Below are positions 10,723 to 21,235 of a stretch of DNA of 64,000 bases, in pieces. A program made the position numbers and the translations under genes. The notes beneath the pieces are model-generated. The model had not been told where the DNA came from, made no database searches, and saw nothing but the letters and a program-made list of their open reading frames with translations. Source of the stretch: Loripinus fragilis (Eukaryota > Mollusca > Bivalvia > Lucinida > Lucinidae); the NCBI GenBank assembly GCA_964019695.1, contig OZ026527.1, forward strand, positions 78,658,831-78,722,830, read 5' to 3'. The stretch's first letter is position 1, and every line of letters begins with the position of its first letter.

Positions 10723-11202
10723 ATGTAATTTTTTTTTCATTTCTTTTTTCGATTTGCTCGTTTCTTCGTCTTTATTCTTGATTTTGTGCACAACTGGATA
10801 ATTTGATTTGGCATGCGTTTATGTAACAAATACAGCACCGTGAATAATTTCAATAAGCCTGCATGTGATTATCTCTTTGCATGCTGAATAATATTTTTGA
10901 GACTTTTTATCATCTGCTGAACTTTTTTCAAAAATTCTTACAGGAACACTATCAGAGTGTCAAATGCTCTGTACCCAGATCAGAACCGCCTTTATCTTGG
11001 TACTGAACTGGGTCCAAACTATTTTCAAATGTTATCAGCTGACAAGGAAAGAGTGGGGAACTTAGGGAATAATGAATACAAAAGCGGCTTAATACAAATG
11101 AAAGACATAAAGCTCATCACAAGATGACGTAAAATTTAATAACAATATCAACTTAAAAAAGAAAGCAATTTGACAATTATATAAAAAAAGGTTCCTTCCA
11201 AG

Positions 11203-11273
11203 TTTCGATCCAGGTATGCTTGACCTGTAAGTAGTCAACTAACCACTAGGCTATCAGACCATTTGCATTAACG
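11203..11273 (-). repeat. tRNA-like sequence, degenerate, minus strand
   Basis: On the minus strand: GATAGCCTAGTGGTTAGTTG (A box-like), then CTACTTACAGGTCAAG, then a B box-like CTGGATCGAAAC. The arrangement is tRNA-sized, but the T stem and acceptor do not pair well. Likely a tRNA pseudogene or SINE head, sharing TAGCCTAGTGG with 10640-10722. Confidence 0.4.
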
Positions 11274-11763
11274 AATTGACATTATCTTCAAATTCTCTGT
11301 AAAAGCGTGACCAAGATCGGAGTACTCCACGAAAACGCACGAACATCACGAAGATTTTGGCGAAAATTAATCAGTCTAAGGTCAATTTTCGCAGACTATA
11401 GCACTTACAAAACAATAATAAATAGAACAATTGAAGCAAAGACTCCTACAGCTCCTGCGAGTGTTTGTTTTTTTTATTGTCTGCAGTATTTAAGCTAGCC
11501 ATTGCTTTGAAAATGAAAGTAAATAAATAACATGCCTTTTTTCACTGCAAAACCCGTTGATGCGTTGACACCTTATCCGTCGTTACAAGTTTTTCCAGTT
11601 AACCCCCATTGAAGCCCCGGTTTTAATGTGCACAGTTTCCATAGCTTGCTCATGATAGAGATTCTAATAAAATCAAATGTGCTGGCCTAAATGTGTTTGT
11701 CAACTCTTTTACCGTCTACATTAGCTGAGAATGCAAAGTGGAAAGAGAAAAGAAAGTACTTAC

Positions 11764-11864
11764 AACTGCAAGTTCGATGAAACAAGAGGCCACACTCCCG
11801 GCAAGTCAGTTTCTGCTGTCTCATCCTCACAATCCCTCCACAACAGCTGCACTCATCGTACATC
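11764..11864 (-). CDS. Exon 2 of an unidentified gene: zinc finger
   Basis: On the minus strand the acceptor is ATATTTTCAG and the donor GTAAGT. The open frame encodes 33 full codons beginning MYDECSCCGG and ending LLFHRTCS. The cysteines and histidine follow C-x2-C, 12 residues, C-x2-C-x4-H-x2-C, the spacing shared by PHD fingers and C1 domains, so the exon probably binds zinc. It starts with one base that completes AG from exon 1 (AGG, Arg) and ends with one base completed by exon 3, so all three exons share one frame. The later PHD cysteines are not visible in the next exon. I do not recognise the protein. A host gene is favoured over a transposon ORF because the frame is split by introns with consensus sites and has no stops. 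Confidence 0.75.
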
Positions 11865-13914
11865 CTGAAAATATACAAGAATAGAAACATGAGTTGTATT
11901 GAAGAATTTCAACACTAGACACACCAGTTGACTGGTCGGTCATTTTCAGAGCTTTTTTTTTTTTTAATATCTCCAAAAAAAACAGTTTAACTAGTAAGGA
12001 TTAAATCTTTAAATATTTTCCCAAAAATCTGGACATGACAATCACTTTTAACAGTGTCACTCTCAAAAGTGCAAAGACAGAACCTCAAAAAATATTATTT
12101 TTTTCAACCAAACAATTAATATTTAGAGTCGGCGGATAAAATAAAAAAATCTTTTTAGAATTTTTTTTTTTTTCCTACTTTCCGGAAAATTACAGTAGGA
12201 GGGTTCATAAATCAACTGATAAAAAATTCTGGCCTCAGCTACCATAGACCTATAGTCCTTAAATGATACTGTGTGTAGTGATGTTATATACGGCTCAATG
12301 GAAGTTTTGCACAGATTTTAAAATCACGTCCAGGTCTGAATGTTTTAGACTTGCAAACGCCATTAGAAAAACGATGTTAGTGGTTCCCGAGACTCAACGT
12401 TTGGTTTAAACCCTCTTAGACTATTGAGACAACCTTTTTTTCATCAGATATTTCATGACGAAATAATTTGCTCACATATAAATTCATCTTTATTACTTGT
12501 GCAAAACTTTTGTTGGGCAGTGTTGAATATGATGTTTCAATAGGTATTATGTTTGTGATGTGTAAAATTAATGCTTTTCTAAATAAAGATATATACTTAA
12601 CGCCAGTAAAAACGCAACTTTTACAGTATAACCTTACTCGAGATTTAATGCTATTTTATCATTCTAATAAAATAAAAGCATAAACCTATGGTCGCGATAT
12701 CAAGCCAATACTCTTTTGGTGCAGATAAAGCAGTCCAGATAAGCCAGGCTGTATTTTTTTTATAAAGGGACACAACCCAAACCTCGACACGAAAACTGCA
12801 AAATCATCTTATTAATCTGGATATCAGACCTTCATTATGAATGGCTCTTTTGGATTCAAACTTTGGGAAAATTTCAACATTGCTCTACTTTCTATGCACA
12901 CGCGACAGATTATTTTTGTCTTGAAGTTTTGACCTTTAAAATGGTCATTAAAGTTTCAGCATGAAAACCGGAAGTTAACGAAAATGCGACACTTTTGACG
13001 GTAAATATTGCGATAAATGATAACCATAGGTTATTACCTTACAACTTACGTATGCCAAGTTTTAATTGATTCAGTTTAATTGAAGTTTTAGTGATTTCTC
13101 AAATTTTGGGGAAATTTCACAAAAAAATTAAATTGAAAAAATTAATTTTAGGTCCTTCCAGCAAAGTGAATTTTGTGTTTTAAACCGTTTTCTTGTTTGT
13201 TTGAGTGCAACGCAGTACTTGCACGCTGAAATTGAATAAAATTTTAAGATTTAATATGGTTACCAAAAAATTTGATGAATTTGTCATTTTTCACCAAAAT
13301 TTTTGGCAGAAGTGTGCGATTGAGCTCAAGTTTTGGTAAAACGTTCTCCTACGTTAGGGACGCTTGTTAGTACAAAGACAAAGTGTATCAAGCTGATATT
13401 TATACGAAAAATAACACTTGTACCAGTTGCGTTTTTAAAGGCTTTAAGTATACATGACAAAAAAAAAATAAATGTTTCTTCTACAAGAACATAGGACAAG
13501 CTTAGCAGGCCCCTGGTTGCCATACATTTTGACCAATCAAATTCTTGGCTTTTTTTTGTAGGACATGCCTGCCTCAACGGCTGGTGAATTTTAAACAACA
13601 ACTGCCAAAGAAAGAGAGTTGAAAATCAGGGATAGTCATGCAATGGATTTCTATGTTTGAAAATGGATTCACTTTACCAGGCAGTGATGTGAAGATATTA
13701 ACCCTTTTCAGACCAATGGAATTCTCCATAAAGCTTTATATGTACAATAATGTAAGAATGTCAAAAAGAAGCAGATGAAAAATTTCTATGTAATGTTTGA
13801 ATTTTAAGAAAAGATTCTACATTTCATGAGAATAATCTGCCAGAAACCAATTGATTTACATATAATACCAAGTCTTACTTGTTTTTGAAATATGTGTATT
13901 CGAAATATTTTAAA
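11865..13914. other. Intron sequence, no feature seen
   Basis: This is most of intron 1 of the minus-strand zinc-finger gene. It is AT-rich with short A and T runs and no convincing exon. A TTTGACCAATC/GACATGCCTGCCT block near 13530-13570 resembles a dispersed repeat but has no defined ends. Confidence 0.45.
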
Positions 13915-14866
13915 ATAGAGCAGCAGCCAATGGAACACCATCGCAAATACCCACTTTTTTACCCATAACCTTTGCCTTGGGGTCAAGGTCAGAAAAAAGT
14001 AGCTCAGTACCTTCTACATAATGTGACCTATGCACTTGTGAAGTTTGAAGTTGCTATGTCCAATGGTTAAGGAGGACATGCATTTACAAAAAAATATATA
14101 TGATGACCTTGACCTAGTGGTCAAGGTCACACAAAATGTTGTCCAGTACTCTCCAACTCATGACCTATGCACCTGCAAAATTTGAAGTTACTACGTCCAA
14201 TAGTATAGGAGAAGATGGATTTACAAGAAAGAACATTTTATGACCTTGGGGTCAAGGTCACACAAAATGTTGCCCAGTACCATCCACATCATTAGACCTA
14301 TGCACCTGCGAACTTTGAAGTTCAATGGTTAAGGAGGACATGCATTTACAAAAAAATATATATGATGACCTTGACCTAGTGGTCAAGGTCACACAAAATG
14401 TTGTCCAGTACTCTCCAACTCATGACCTATGCACCTGCAAAATTTGAAGTTACTACGTCCAATGGTTTAGGAGAAGATGCATTTACAAGAAAATACATTA
14501 TATGACCTAGACTCCAAGGTCAAGGTCACATGAAGTGTTGCCTAGTACCCTCAACATCATGTGACCTATGCATATGTAAAATTTGAAGTTGCTACTTCCA
14601 AAAGTTTATGAGGAGATGTGTTTACAAGAGAATACATTATTTGACCTTTTGACCTTGGCCTTGGGGTCAAGGTCACATGAAACATCATAGGTATCTTCTA
14701 CATTAGGTGATCTATGCATTTAGAAGGTTGAAGTTGCTACGTACGTCCAAAGTTTAGGAAAAGATAAATTTACAAGAAATGTGACACACGGACAGACCGA
14801 CAGACGACAGACCGACTTTAGTACGAAATTAATATACCCTATTTTTCTTACAAAAAAGCGGGTATT
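13915..14866 (-). mobile_element. Helentron/pearl-like non-autonomous element 2
   Basis: Same architecture as 5002-5922. The minus-strand 3' end has GATGGTGTTCCATT then GGCTGCTGCTCTAT (CTAT in place of CTAG). The subterminal inverted motif is TACCCACTTTTTT at 13948-13960 and AAAAAAGCGGGTAT at 14852-14865. The core has at least six tandem units with GTCAAGGTCACACAAAATGT, and it ends in an ACAGACCGACAGACGACAG stretch. Perfect TGACCTTGACC-TAGT-GGTCAAGGTCA palindromes lie at 14104-14129 and 14366-14391. The element sits inside intron 1 of the minus-strand gene, in the same orientation as the gene. No protein is encoded. Confidence 0.7.
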
Positions 14867-14956
14867 AATAGCTATCTGCTACAAAGTTGAGGTGGTCTTT
14901 TAAGGATTTCTGTAATCAATAAATTCGAAACATTACTATTTCCTTGCAAGTGTTGA

Positions 14957-15116
14957 CTTGTCTTCTGCTGATAATCTTTGCAAACAGCTTGGACCAAGTT
15001 AAGGGCCAAATAAAGGTTGGTCTTGATTTGGATCCAATCTGTTTAATACTGTGATAGAATTTGGAAAAGAGTATTTGGAAGTTTAACTTGAAAAAAAAAT
15101 CAGCAGATGACAAAAG
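14957..15116. mobile_element. Short TIR element (TGTCTTCTGCTGAT ends)
   Basis: The left end ACTTGTCTTCTGCTGAT and right end ATCAGCAGATGACAAAAG are inverted copies about 160 bp apart. The body includes TTGCAAACAGCTTGGACC and GGATCCAATCTGTTTAATAC. Related ends (GTCGTCTGCTGAT, GCAGACGACAAA) occur at 43240-43510 and 58840-58860, so this is a dispersed MITE-like family. It abuts the zinc-finger gene's exon 1. Confidence 0.55.
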
Positions 15117-15158
15117 CTTGAAATATTACCCAGCATGCAGTGTATATTATCAACATAC

Positions 15159-15211
15159 CTGGCCTCGGTCTCGGGTTTGCATAATCTTGGAAGTATATTG
15201 CGAACTGCCAT
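15159..15211 (-). CDS. Exon 1 (first seen) of the unidentified zinc-finger gene
   Basis: On the minus strand GTGTTTCAG precedes and GTATGT follows a 53-nt exon that reads MAVRNILPRLCKPETEA plus two bases, AG, which join the first base of exon 2 to give arginine. The exon opens directly at ATG after the splice acceptor, so this ATG may be the start codon with an upstream untranslated exon, or an internal Met in a longer protein; the sequence does not decide. Intron 1 (11865-15158, 3.3 kb) contains a Helentron-like element and a short TIR element. Confidence 0.65.
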
Positions 15212-15967
15212 CTGAAACACATAGACAATGGGCATGTACACAGTAAACAACAATATGTATCAACAAAGCAAATGCTTCTCAAAACAACTTTTGCATCAGT
15301 TGTAACTTTTTTGTTTATCAAAAACACACACAAAAAAACGAGCCAGTAAAAAGTTAAATGTAGTAGTCTAGTAGTACAATATAACTACAGTCAAATCTCA
15401 GTTATCCGAACGTCGATTATCCGAAACTACTGGGTTATTCGAAGACGATGGACAGTCCCGACTTTTTTCCCTATTATCCATTGCAATAAAACTACCTATT
15501 ATTCGAATTTCGATTATCCGAAAAAATCAATCTTTCGAAGTGATTCGTCGGTCCCGATTAAAGAAAATGCTATTAAATTACCCTTCAAGATACGAAGTCC
15601 AAATGTCACACATGGTGATCATGATTTCTTTGTTTGTTCGAGTTCGATTAACACACCTGAGTGATTTAGAAAAGAAAGTTGAGACAGGTAAATGGTAATT
15701 GAGGTCAATTGACATCGGATTAACGCTCACACTATTACGTGATGAACCGTTAAGTGAGTAAACGGTGTCTTTTATTAAGGTTATCATTGCGATGGTTTTG
15801 TTTGATATTTTTTAAATGTCAAAATATTAATTAGTGGCAGCTAAAATTGATTTTATTTTGATCGTGTTTAAAATTTCTTGACCACTGTTTACAATAAGCG
15901 AACACACCAAGCGGGCCAACAGGTTACAACAAAAATAACAATTTCGATAATAGACAAATTTCACGGA

Positions 15968-16128
15968 CATGTGTTTTGTGTGCTCAAAAGAACCGTCTCA
16001 TCGAAACACTTCTAATGAATGTCTAAAACACAATTTTACGATTGATGGAAACAACCAAAATCTAGGTTTGGATGCATAAGAAGACCCTCTCATCGAGACG
16101 GTTCTTTTAAACACCCAAATCGTATGTT
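15968..16128. mobile_element. Hairpin MITE, copy 2, with enlarged loop
   Basis: The outer arms match the 7573-7641 family: GTGCTCAAAAGAACCGTCTC on the left and GAGACGGTTCTTTTAAACACC on the right. Between them are about 100 bp of unrelated sequence instead of a two-base loop, so this is either a longer progenitor form or a copy interrupted by insertion. Confidence 0.7.
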
Positions 16129-16165
16129 TTCGCTGAAATAAACGAAAAGTATAAGCCAAAAAGCA

Positions 16166-16262
16166 CACAACGTCCGGCCACCAAGGGCCTGCCAGCGATA
16201 TGCCATCTGAATGGCCTATCGCTGGTGGGCCGTTGATGGCCCGACGATTTCTGCTAGCTGGG
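16166..16262. mobile_element. GGCCCGCCAGCG hairpin element
   Basis: GTCCGGCCACCAAGGGCCTG and CCAGCGATATGCCAT on the left pair with GGCCTATCGCTGGTGGGCC and GTTGATGGCCCGACG on the right. It is the same family as 35358-35470 and the hairpins within the poly-G elements at about 25598-25690 and 56029-56100; a partial copy is near 36068-36105. Confidence 0.65.
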
Positions 16263-16678
16263 ATAGAGACCCAATGACAGTAAACAGGAGATAAAAGGAG
16301 ACAATATTTCGTCGGTAAATATGGTTCGTCAATTTACAATTAACATTTATTCGATGTTGTTACCATGTATATAGTGGATGTCAATAAAGATCTGATTTTC
16401 TTTTAATTTTCTGCGTTCTTAAACCTGCAAAGCATAAGAGACGATGAGGCCACAACCTCCAAGGAGCTCATTTTCTTTAATGCTTTGGCAGATGTTCCGA
16501 TTACTTCACGGAAAACATGAGTCGAAGTTGCAAACTCTGGCAAAACAATGACGTTCTTAGAAAGCATCCGAGCTTTTCGGAAAATATCCGAAAACTCCCG
16601 TTTTCGATCATTCGAACTACCGATTATTCGAAAGGAATCCTGCGGTCCCTGCCACTTCGAATAATCGAGGTTTGACTG

Positions 16679-17078
16679 TATATCCTAGATGTAAAATAGG
16701 TAATCCCAATAATAAGAGTATATATAACACACTATAGGACCCTGACCTTATGCAATGTTTTCTCCAAAAAATGGCGGACAAACTAAACATGCATGGTGTA
16801 GCTGCTCCAAGGTAATATTCAAAGCTTTTATGTCTTATTTTGATGTTCATACTCAGCCATGTTTTAGGAAATAAGTTGTTTTATGTTTCTGTTGTCTTGG
16901 TTAACCAAATAAGGGTTATATTACCGCAGATTAGTTTCGAGTTGCATGTACATGTGGTTTGCTCACCATTTCTATCTAGGGCATATTTTATTAAAGCATT
17001 CAAAACATGAAACTAAACACATTGATCACTTCTTTGCACAAGATATACTCATGCTAAAATATGGAAGTCCACTGCCCT
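16679..17078. other. No gene seen
   Basis: AT-rich sequence with no repeat end, hairpin or exon that I can support. Confidence 0.4.
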
Positions 17079-17321
17079 GGCCCCGAGGTTATACAACTTT
17101 TTTCATGCTCAACTTAACTGAGCATGAAATTTCAACTGCTCATAAAAACTAAAATACCGGCAAATAAAGAAGTTTCTTGCTTTAAGTCTCTCAGGTGTTG
17201 TATTTATCATGCTAATAAATGTTTAAATGCCAACAATTTTTGGCATTTTAACATTTATGAGCAGGATAAATTTCGTGCTCAGCTGAGTTGAGTATGAAAA
17301 AAGTTTTATAACCTCGGGGCC
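17079..17321. mobile_element. Foldback element with about 80-bp arms
   Basis: The left arm starts GGCCCCGAGGTTATACAAC and continues TTTTTTCATGCTCAACTTAA. The right arm is its inverse: AGTTGAGTATGAAAAAAG, then TTTTATAACCTCGGGGCC. Complementarity continues inward through GAGCATGAAATTT/AAATTTCGTGCTC and the GCTCATAAA/TTATGAGC stretch, leaving a short AT-rich loop. No coding capacity. Confidence 0.75.
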
Positions 17322-17334
17322 TGAGCTTTGTATA

Positions 17335-17541
17335 AGGTTTGTTTGTTTGTTTGATTTGATTCTTTACGTCCCATCAACAATCTTTCAGTTAAACAGGGAC
17401 GGGTCTTTCTGGGTTGTACCAGTACTAAGCTAGGATAAATGTATCTTGCTCAAGGACCACAAAGCAGTGACGCCAGTGAGGCTCGAACCCGCGGCCCCTC
17501 CGTCTCAAGTCAAGCACTCTACCACTGAGCTACTGCGCTCC
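17335..17541 (-). mobile_element. SINE family A, near full-length copy
   Basis: This is the best copy for describing the family. On the minus strand: tRNA-like head GGAGCGCAGTAGCTCAGTGG, B box GGGTTCGAGCC, TCACTGGCGTCACTGC, central domain GTCCTTGAGCAAGATACATT, then CTTAGTACTGGTACAACCC, AACTGAAAGATTGTTGATGG, GACGTAAAGAATCAAA and a CAAACAAACAAAC tail. Other copies are at 2228, 6813, 8083, 23930, 26675 and 29352, with head only at 56453. No protein is encoded. Confidence 0.88.
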
Positions 17542-17689
17542 TTGAACTCAATGCACATTAATTTTTGAAAACACCATAGATGTAGCTCAACTTAAGGTTT
17601 TCTTCAGCTCTGAATATCTAGGAGTCATGAGCCCTTTAAACTTTGTTTCATCATAGTGTGTTAATTTGATTAGATGTTCCTCTATCATG

Positions 17690-18131
17690 ATGCATTGCAT
17701 TAGTTAGGAAGCCTCCATGCGAGCTTCACAATTTTTGTGTTTTAACAACAACAAAATCTAGGGCAAAGATTTGGCGCCAGTAAAATGCATTTAAGCCCCC
17801 CCCCCCCCCCCCCCCCAGTGGCTTTGGCTGCCACTGGGGGGGGGGGGCCTTAGGCTGTTAGTCGCTCTAAGGCAGTGGTTCTGTTGTTGTTGATTTATTG
17901 TTTTATGTACCTACCGCTGTTTGTGGGGGTTCTGTGTTGAACTTTGTTTGGTATGTATTACCTTGTGTCCTTTATAGTTTTGCAACCATCTTGACGAGGA
18001 AGAGAGAACTGGTTGCTTTGCTTTTATTGTTTTTCTTATGTCTTGTTACTGTTAAGGTTCAGTGGCTCTTCCTCACAGTGCCGTGGGTTGGTCTGCAGTG
18101 TGTGATTGTGGTATTTCCTGATCATACTTAA
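17690..18131 (+). mobile_element. Penelope-like element, solo 3' end
   Basis: Matches, segment by segment, the sequence downstream of the decayed reverse transcriptase at 28230-28925: AAGCCTCCATGCGAGCTTCA, AATCTAGGGCAAAGATTTGG, CGGTGGTTCTGTTGTTGTTG-like, GAAGAGAGAACTGGTTGCTT and GTGTGATTGTGGTATTTCCT. Only the 3' untranslated region is present, typical of a 5'-truncated insertion. A C21 run and G12 run at 17796-17847 flank CAGTGGC...GCCACTG to form a hairpin not found in the other copy. Confidence 0.7.
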
Positions 18132-18881
18132 TTTTTAACAGCATTTTATAGAACTGCTTATATATGCTAAACATTTCATCACTGTTATAATACAGCTAAA
18201 TTAAGATGAACCATAATAGTGAGCATTTTGTAGCTAAGTAAGATATATTATTCATTGAGCATGCCATAAAAACATATACATGACGTATAGCTTATCATAT
18301 GGCAACCGTCATACCTATCATGTATGGCTATCATTTCTTTGTATCGACATCGTGTCCAGTTTGGCTTGATTTAATGCAAAGACTAAAGAATAAATCCTAT
18401 GAGCCACAGGGATTATTTTAGGGGGGAGCCAGGACGTTTGATTTTGGTACTTATGGCAATGTGACACAATGAAGGCTCAGTCCAGCCTGTCACGCAAATG
18501 TGTAACTCAATTTAAGACTAGATGTAGATTAAGATTCAGATCAGAATTTAGCCCCACAGTGTCAGCATTGGCTCATTCTAGGCCACATATAAAGATTAAA
18601 ATTATTGCGTGTTAAATGAGAGTTTCAAAATTTCATCTGGCATCTATGTTTCCCTACTATACCTGCGACAAATTATTCCCATTTTTTTATTGAGCTCGGT
18701 CACTGGCAGTGAACCCAAACCAGTGTACTGGCTGATTTTTTATTTTCCAGTTTTTCATGTGCTTACTCGTTTTATTTAGATTTACACATGTACTAACAAC
18801 TGAAATCTCTAGTCGAATATCCAATTTGCTTGAAAACAATTTAAAACTTTAAAATCAGAGATTACACATTGCTACTTTACG
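18132..18881. other. No gene seen
   Basis: AT-rich sequence between two transposon remnants. It may include the 5' flank of the Tc1-like fragment at 18882, but I cannot place a terminal repeat. Confidence 0.35.
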
Positions 18882-19230
18882 ATGCCAAGATGGACACCTG
18901 TTGAACTCTAAGGGGAGATTGGAATGTTACAAGCAAATGTGACGCCATTGGTGATAGCCCAACAATTTCGATGCCATGCAAGGACGATTGAATGTCTTAA
19001 GAAATGTTTCTGGCAAATTGGGACAATGTCAGACTGTGTGCGTTCAGGACATCACCATGCAATGATGTGACGTCAAGATGGATAAACCGTAGGTCTCAAC
19101 TGTTCAATCAATTTTGCCCTGTGACAGTCGACAGCTAGGACAACCCCAGGAACTCATAATCCAAGAATCAGCGCTCAAACTGTGACAAAATGTTTGCAAG
19201 AGATTGGTGAAAAACCACTATATATGTTTT
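18882..19230 (+). pseudogene. Tc1/mariner transposase fragment (N-terminal HTH part)
   Basis: One frame starting MPRWTPVEL reads, across four internal stops, peptides typical of the paired helix-turn-helix DNA-binding region of Tc1-like transposases: VIAQQFRCHARTIECLKKC, then DCVRSGHH, then TPGTHNPRISAQTVTKCL. In the family this part binds the terminal inverted repeats, followed by a DDE/D catalytic domain; the catalytic part is missing. Stops occur after PVEL, at a TGA and TAA near 19068-19080, and at a TGA near 19122. The fragment is a dead remnant. No neighbouring terminal repeats were identified. Confidence 0.72.
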
Positions 19231-19493
19231 ATATGCGGAGTTTCATTTTCGGCCTAGTACATGTAAAAGTGATAAGTACCAAAAATTCATGTGCTGGTCC
19301 AAACATTCATTTGAGCATTTATAAATTATGATAAAAAATCATTTTTTTTTTCATCCAATGGCAATGAAACTATCATCAAATAATAAACCTGTGATGAGAT
19401 ATTTAGTATTTGGTATACCAGGGTTGGCATGATATTACCCGTCCTGGTAAACCCTTCCCATTAAACCCGGTGTAACGGTCAGTTTTTTCCCCA

Positions 19494-19555
19494 GTCAGTT
19501 TTTTCCCCGGGGAAAGAATGGGCCGGCCCATTCTTTCCCCGGGGAAAAAACTGAC
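19494..19555. repeat. Perfect 62-bp palindrome with overlapping second palindrome
   Basis: The left arm is GTCAGTTTTTTCCCC, GGGGAAAGAATGGGCC and the right arm is its exact reverse complement with no loop. A second palindrome shares its right arm and centres on CTGACCGGTCAG at about 19556, extending to about 19580 with a single length difference. A third TCAGTTTTTTCCCC follows at 19589-19605. The same AAAGAATGGGCCGGCCCA core is amplified in the adjacent array. Confidence 0.9.
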
Positions 19556-19639
19556 CGGTCAGTTTTTTCCCCCGGGGAAAGATTTGACTAGTCAGTTTTT
19601 TCCCCACCCAGTCAGTTTTTTCCCCCCATATTATTTTTT

Positions 19640-20059
19640 CGGAAAAGGCTTGAAAATGATATATGTGTCATTGTGTGGTTAAATCAAATTAAATATCATT
19701 CTGAAATAGCTGTATTATAACTCTACCACCCTCAACACAGCACAAAAGTGCAGAGCGTGTAGAAGGATTTAATTATAAATGGTTAGCCTATTCCAAAAAA
19801 AAATGAGTATGTTCTTAATTCAAAATGGTTATTTGAATGGGTTAAAGGAAAATCCACCCAGTCTTTCCCAACCCCACTATTTGGAAAAATCAATTCACTA
19901 AGATAAAATACAAAGGTTGGAACACTTTGGAGGGAGATAACCAATAAACTTTTTGGTTTGAAAATTTGATTATCTCTTTGGAATGAGTCATTCATAAGTC
20001 TTCAGATACAGTAAAAGAATAACATAAACTGAAAGACTGAAAGATAAATAGAAAGATCA
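19640..20059. other. Diverged first unit of the GGGCCGGCCC array
   Basis: AT-rich sequence containing one diverged array unit near 19780-20000 (AATCCACCCAGTCTTTCCCA and CAACCCCACTATTTGG). No gene. Confidence 0.5.
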
Positions 20060-20987
20060 GAACATTTTGGAGGGGGGGGGGGGAAAGAATGGGCCGGCCC
20101 AGTCTTTCCCCACCCCACAATGTAGCAGTACAAATAAAATGTTTGGTTTGAAAACTTGATTCTTTCTTTGGAATCGGTCATTCATAAGTGTTAAGATACA
20201 GTGAAAGAGTAACATAAACCAAGAGACTAACTGATCAATAGAAAGATCAAAAGATTTTGGAGGGGGGAAAGAATGGGCTGGCCCAGTCTTTCCCCACCCA
20301 ACAATGTAGAAGTACCAATAATCTTGTTGGATTGAAAATTTGATTCTCACTTTGGTATAGGTCTTTCATAAATGTTAAAATAGAGTGAAAGAGTAACATA
20401 AACCGAAAGATGAAACGATCAATAGAAGATCGAAAGATTAAGGAGGGGGGAAAGAATGGGTCGGCCCAGTCTTTCCCCACCCAACAATGTAGAAGTACCA
20501 AAAATCTTGTTGGATTGAAAACTTGATTCTCACTTTGGTATAGATCTTTCATAAATGTTAAAATTGAGTGAAAGAGTAACATAAACCGAAAGACGAAACG
20601 ATCAATAGAAGATCGAAAGATTCAGGAGGGGGGAAAGAATGGGCCGGCCCAGTCTTTCCCCACCCTACAATTACGAATAAACTTGTTGGTTTGAAAACTT
20701 GATTCTCTGCTTGGTATAAGTCAAGAGAGTTCTGATACAGCAAAAGATTAACATAATCCAAAAGTCTAGAGGATAAATAGAGAGATCCAAACATTTTGGA
20801 GGGGGGAAAGAAAGGGCCGGCCCAGTTTTTCCCCACCCCACAATGTAGAAGTACCTATTAACTTGTTGGTTAAAAAAACTTGATCTCTCTTTGGAATAGG
20901 TCATTCAAAATTGTTCAGATAAAGTCAAAGAGTAACATAAACCGAAAGACTAAACAATAAATTGAAAGATCCAAGCATTATGGAGAT

Positions 20988-21024
<37 letters not shown>

Positions 21025-21235
21025 AAATCGGCCGGCCAAGTCTTTCCCAAACCAACAATGTAGCAGCCAAATAAAATGTTTGGTTTGAAAACTTGATTCT
21101 CTCTTTGGAATCGGTCATTCATAAGTGTTAAGATACAGTGAAAGAGTAACATAAATCGAAAGACTAACTGATCAATAGAAAGAGCAAAAGATTTTGGAGG
21201 GGGGAAAGAATGGGCCGGCCCAGTCTGTACCGGGT
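20060..21235. repeat. Array of about 185-bp units with a GGGCCGGCCC core
   Basis: Seven units near 20075, 20262, 20440, 20625, 20805, 20985 and 21200. Each carries GGGGGGAAAGAATGGGCC then GGCCCAGTCTTTCCCC, a near-perfect palindrome, followed by ACAATGTAGAAGTACC, TTTGAAAACTTGATTCTC, GGTCATTCATAAGTGTTA and GAGTAACATAAACCGAAAG. The unit length is not a multiple of three and frames drift between units, so the long proline-rich minus-strand readings are not genes. The 36-base G run (20988-21023) is an expansion of the G block in one unit. Confidence 0.88.
20988..21023. repeat. 36-base G homopolymer
   Basis: An uninterrupted run of G in one unit of the array where the other units have six to ten. 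It is the longest of more than ten G or C runs of 10 or more bases in the window. Exact length is vulnerable to sequencing and assembly error. Confidence 0.8.

Larger units (their letters stand above)
15388..16678. mobile_element. pogo/Tigger-like TIR element, 1.29 kb, flanked by TA
   Basis: The left end reads TA|CAGTCAAATCTCAGTTATCC and the right end, inverted, CAGTCAAACCTCGATTATTC, again flanked by TA. TA target duplications plus a CAGT..AACCTCGATTATTCGAA terminus fit the pogo/Tigger branch of Tc1/mariner. Subterminal blocks repeat ATTATTCGAA/GATTATCCGAAA several times at each end. No DDE transposase can be read, so this is a deleted, non-autonomous copy. Two hairpin elements (15968-16128 and 16166-16262) lie nested inside it, so it is older than they are. 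Confidence 0.8.
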
